Assembly (NCBI GenBank): GCA_004295885.1
Contig: SEDG01000263.1
Coordinates: 1-14,996 of the forward strand
Reading direction: 5' to 3'
Origin: Pedobacter sp.
GTDB lineage: Bacteria > Bacteroidota > Bacteroidia > Sphingobacteriales > Sphingobacteriaceae
Length of the DNA: 14,996 bases
The position numbers were made by a program, and so were the translations under genes. The notes beneath the pieces are model-generated. The model saw nothing but the letters and a program-made list of their open reading frames with translations, made no database searches and was not told the origin of the DNA. Of this stretch, positions 13,673 through 14,996 are shown piece after piece. Positions within the stretch are counted from its first letter, which is position 1; the number at the start of each line of letters is the position of its first letter.

Positions 13673-14996
13673 ATGGATGATTTTTTAGCCGCCCGCTCGC
13701 AAATGGCCTTGTCGTTAGGCTTTCATATTATTTACGCTTGTATTGGAATGGTGATGCCATTTTTTATGGCCGTATCGCATTACAAATGGTTAAGAACCAA
13801 AAACGAAGTTTACAGAGATATCACTAAAGCTTGGAGCAAGGGAGTAGCGATATTTTTTGCAACTGGAGCAGTTTCAGGAACAATGCTTTCCTTTGAATTA
13901 GGTTTACTTTGGCCTAAGTTTATGGAGCATGCAGGACCGATTTTCGGGATGCCATTCTCCTTAGAAGGAACCGCCTTTTTCATAGAAGCTATTGCACTAG
14001 GGTTTTTCTTGTACGGTTGGAACAAACTTAACAAATGGTTTCATTGGTTTACAGGTGTAGTGGTTGGCGTAAGCGGACTAGCTTCAGGTATTTTAGTGGT
14101 TGCTGCAAATGCCTGGATGAACAGTCCAGCTGGTTTTGATTTTGTAAATGGCGAATACTTAAATATAGACCCAATTGCAGCAATGTTTAATAAAGCTTGG
14201 TTTAGTCAGGCTTTACATATGTGTTTGGCGGCCTTTACCGCTACTGGTTTTGCAGTTGCCGGTGTACACGCTTTAATGATTTTAAGAAAACAGAATGCTG
14301 ACTTCCATTATAAAGCATTTAAAATTGCCGTTACTTTCGCTACTATTTGTGCTGTTCTGCAACCCATAAGTGGAGATATTTCTGCAAAGGATGTAGCAGA
14401 GAGGCAACCAGCAAAGTTGGCGGCTATGGAAGCTTTGTATGAAACTCAAAAACCTGCTCCTTTATTAATTGGTGGCATTGTAAATGAAAAAGACAAAACA
14501 GTTAAATATGCCTTAGAAATTCCAGGTGCTTTAAGTTTTTTAGCCTATGGAGATTTTAAATCGGAGGTAAAAGGTTTGGATAAAATCCCTGTAGATGAAC
14601 ATCCACCAGTTGCGGTAACTCATTACGCTTTTCAAATTATGGTAGGGATTGGAAGCTTACTAGTGCTTATTTCGCTGATTTACTTTGTTCTTCTTTTACG
14701 TAAAAAATCCATTTTGGATAGGAGATGGGTTTTGAAATTATTTGTGCTTGCTATACCGCTTGGTTATATCGCGTTAGAAGCGGGCTGGGTTGTTACGGAG
14801 GTTGGTAGGCAACCCTGGATAATATATGGCATTATGCGTACCAAAGAGGCTGTTACACCGATGCCTGGTATTGCTTGGTCATTCTATCTGTTCTCAGCAA
14901 TTTATGCATCATTAAATGTCATCGTTATCTTTTTATTGTACCGACAAATAAAAATGGTGCCTATACTATATAGTCAACCTGCAGTTTCAACTCAAG
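13673..14996 (+). CDS. cydA: Cytochrome bd ubiquinol/menaquinol oxidase subunit I (3' end outside window)
   Basis: This gene is open from ATG 13673 to the window end, giving 441 codons without a stop. CydA carries the three haems and the quinol site of cytochrome bd oxidase, which reduces O2 to water with high affinity in the inner membrane. The N-terminus MDDFLAARSQMALSLGFHIIYA contains the His for the high-spin haem. ATGAVSGTMLSFELGLLWP, LEGTAFFIEAIALGFFLYGW and FSQALHMCLAAFTATGFAVAG (a His haem ligand) are the family's helices. GWVVTEVGRQPWIIYG near residue 375 is the family signature. The loop between helices is short, like the short-Q-loop type. The quinol is likely menaquinone in this phylum. 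A cydB gene is expected just downstream. The upstream gap (13496-13672) holds a palindrome and a candidate -7 box. Confidence 0.95.
   Translation, partial: MDDFLAARSQMALSLGFHIIYACIGMVMPFFMAVSHYKWLRTKNEVYRDITKAWSKGVAIFFATGAVSGTMLSFELGLLWPKFMEHAGPIFGMPFSLEGTAFFIEAIALGFFLYGWNKLNKWFHWFTGVVVGVSGLASGILVVAANAWMNSPAGFDFVNGEYLNIDPIAAMFNKAWFSQALHMCLAAFTATGFAVAGVHALMILRKQNADFHYKAFKIAVTFATICAVLQPISGDISAKDVAERQPAKLAAMEALYETQKPAPLLIGGIVNEKDKTVKYALEIPGALSFLAYGDFKSEVKGLDKIPVDEHPPVAVTHYAFQIMVGIGSLLVLISLIYFVLLLRKKSILDRRWVLKLFVLAIPLGYIALEAGWVVTEVGRQPWIIYGIMRTKEAVTPMPGIAWSFYLFSAIYASLNVIVIFLLYRQIKMVPILYSQPAVSTQ

Noticed and set aside
13498..13680. 60-residue open frame after the MBL hydrolase gene
   Set aside because: Its first half is the palindrome at 13501-13560 and its end overlaps the cydA start, so it is a by-product of repeat sequence.

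Overview
This AT-rich window comes from a Bacteroidota chromosome. The best fit is the Sphingobacteriaceae (Pedobacter-like), judged from protein style. The evidence is the gene order nusB - DUF1573 lipoprotein - yajC - YbbR-like - coaE, several lipoproteins starting MKN..., a long NusB with an extra N-terminal region, TAnnTTTG-type -7 boxes and a lack of Shine-Dalgarno sequences. No rRNA, tRNA, CRISPR array or phage module was seen.

Layout. Positions 1-3803 are an intact plus-strand housekeeping block: the 3' end of a leucine/glutamate-type dehydrogenase, nusB, a DUF1573 lipoprotein, yajC with a strong terminator, a YbbR/CdaR-like protein and coaE. Positions 3832-5110 hold an MBL-fold exonuclease-like gene, a small Cys-rich DUF5522 protein and a MarR-family regulator. 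Positions 5090-6976 hold a minus-strand lipoprotein gene facing a divergent C10 (streptopain-like) peptidase lipoprotein gene. Positions 6984-8789 are a minus-strand operon: methyltransferase, PAP2 phosphatase, ZIP metal transporter. Positions 8961-11353 carry phosphoglucosamine mutase and a cysteine desulfurase. Positions 11350-12328 hold a REP-associated (Y1/HUH) transposase-like gene between two near-identical palindromes, then a repeat-rich intergenic stretch. Positions 12329-14996 carry a small hydrophilic protein, a Tat-exported MBL hydrolase and cydA, which runs off the window end.

The main observation is that between about 4.1 and 11.45 kb almost every non-essential gene is damaged in the same way. 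The MBL exonuclease, MarR regulator, ZIP transporter, PAP2 phosphatase, cysteine desulfurase and RAYT each lack a block of roughly 35-60 residues. In three of them (MBL exonuclease, ZIP, cysteine desulfurase) recognisable family sequence resumes beyond the junction; in the other three the C-terminal end is simply lost. The C10 peptidase has a single-base frameshift in a T run. The methyltransferase, glmM and the small DUF5522 gene in the same interval look intact. This regularity suggests collapsed assembly gaps or another sequence artefact more than natural decay, but the sequence alone cannot decide.

No convincing new multi-gene system was found. The most interesting biological structures are the RAYT with its palindrome pair, the composite repeat region at 11.95-12.25 kb, the 60-nt palindrome before cydA, and the lipoprotein/C10 peptidase divergent pair.
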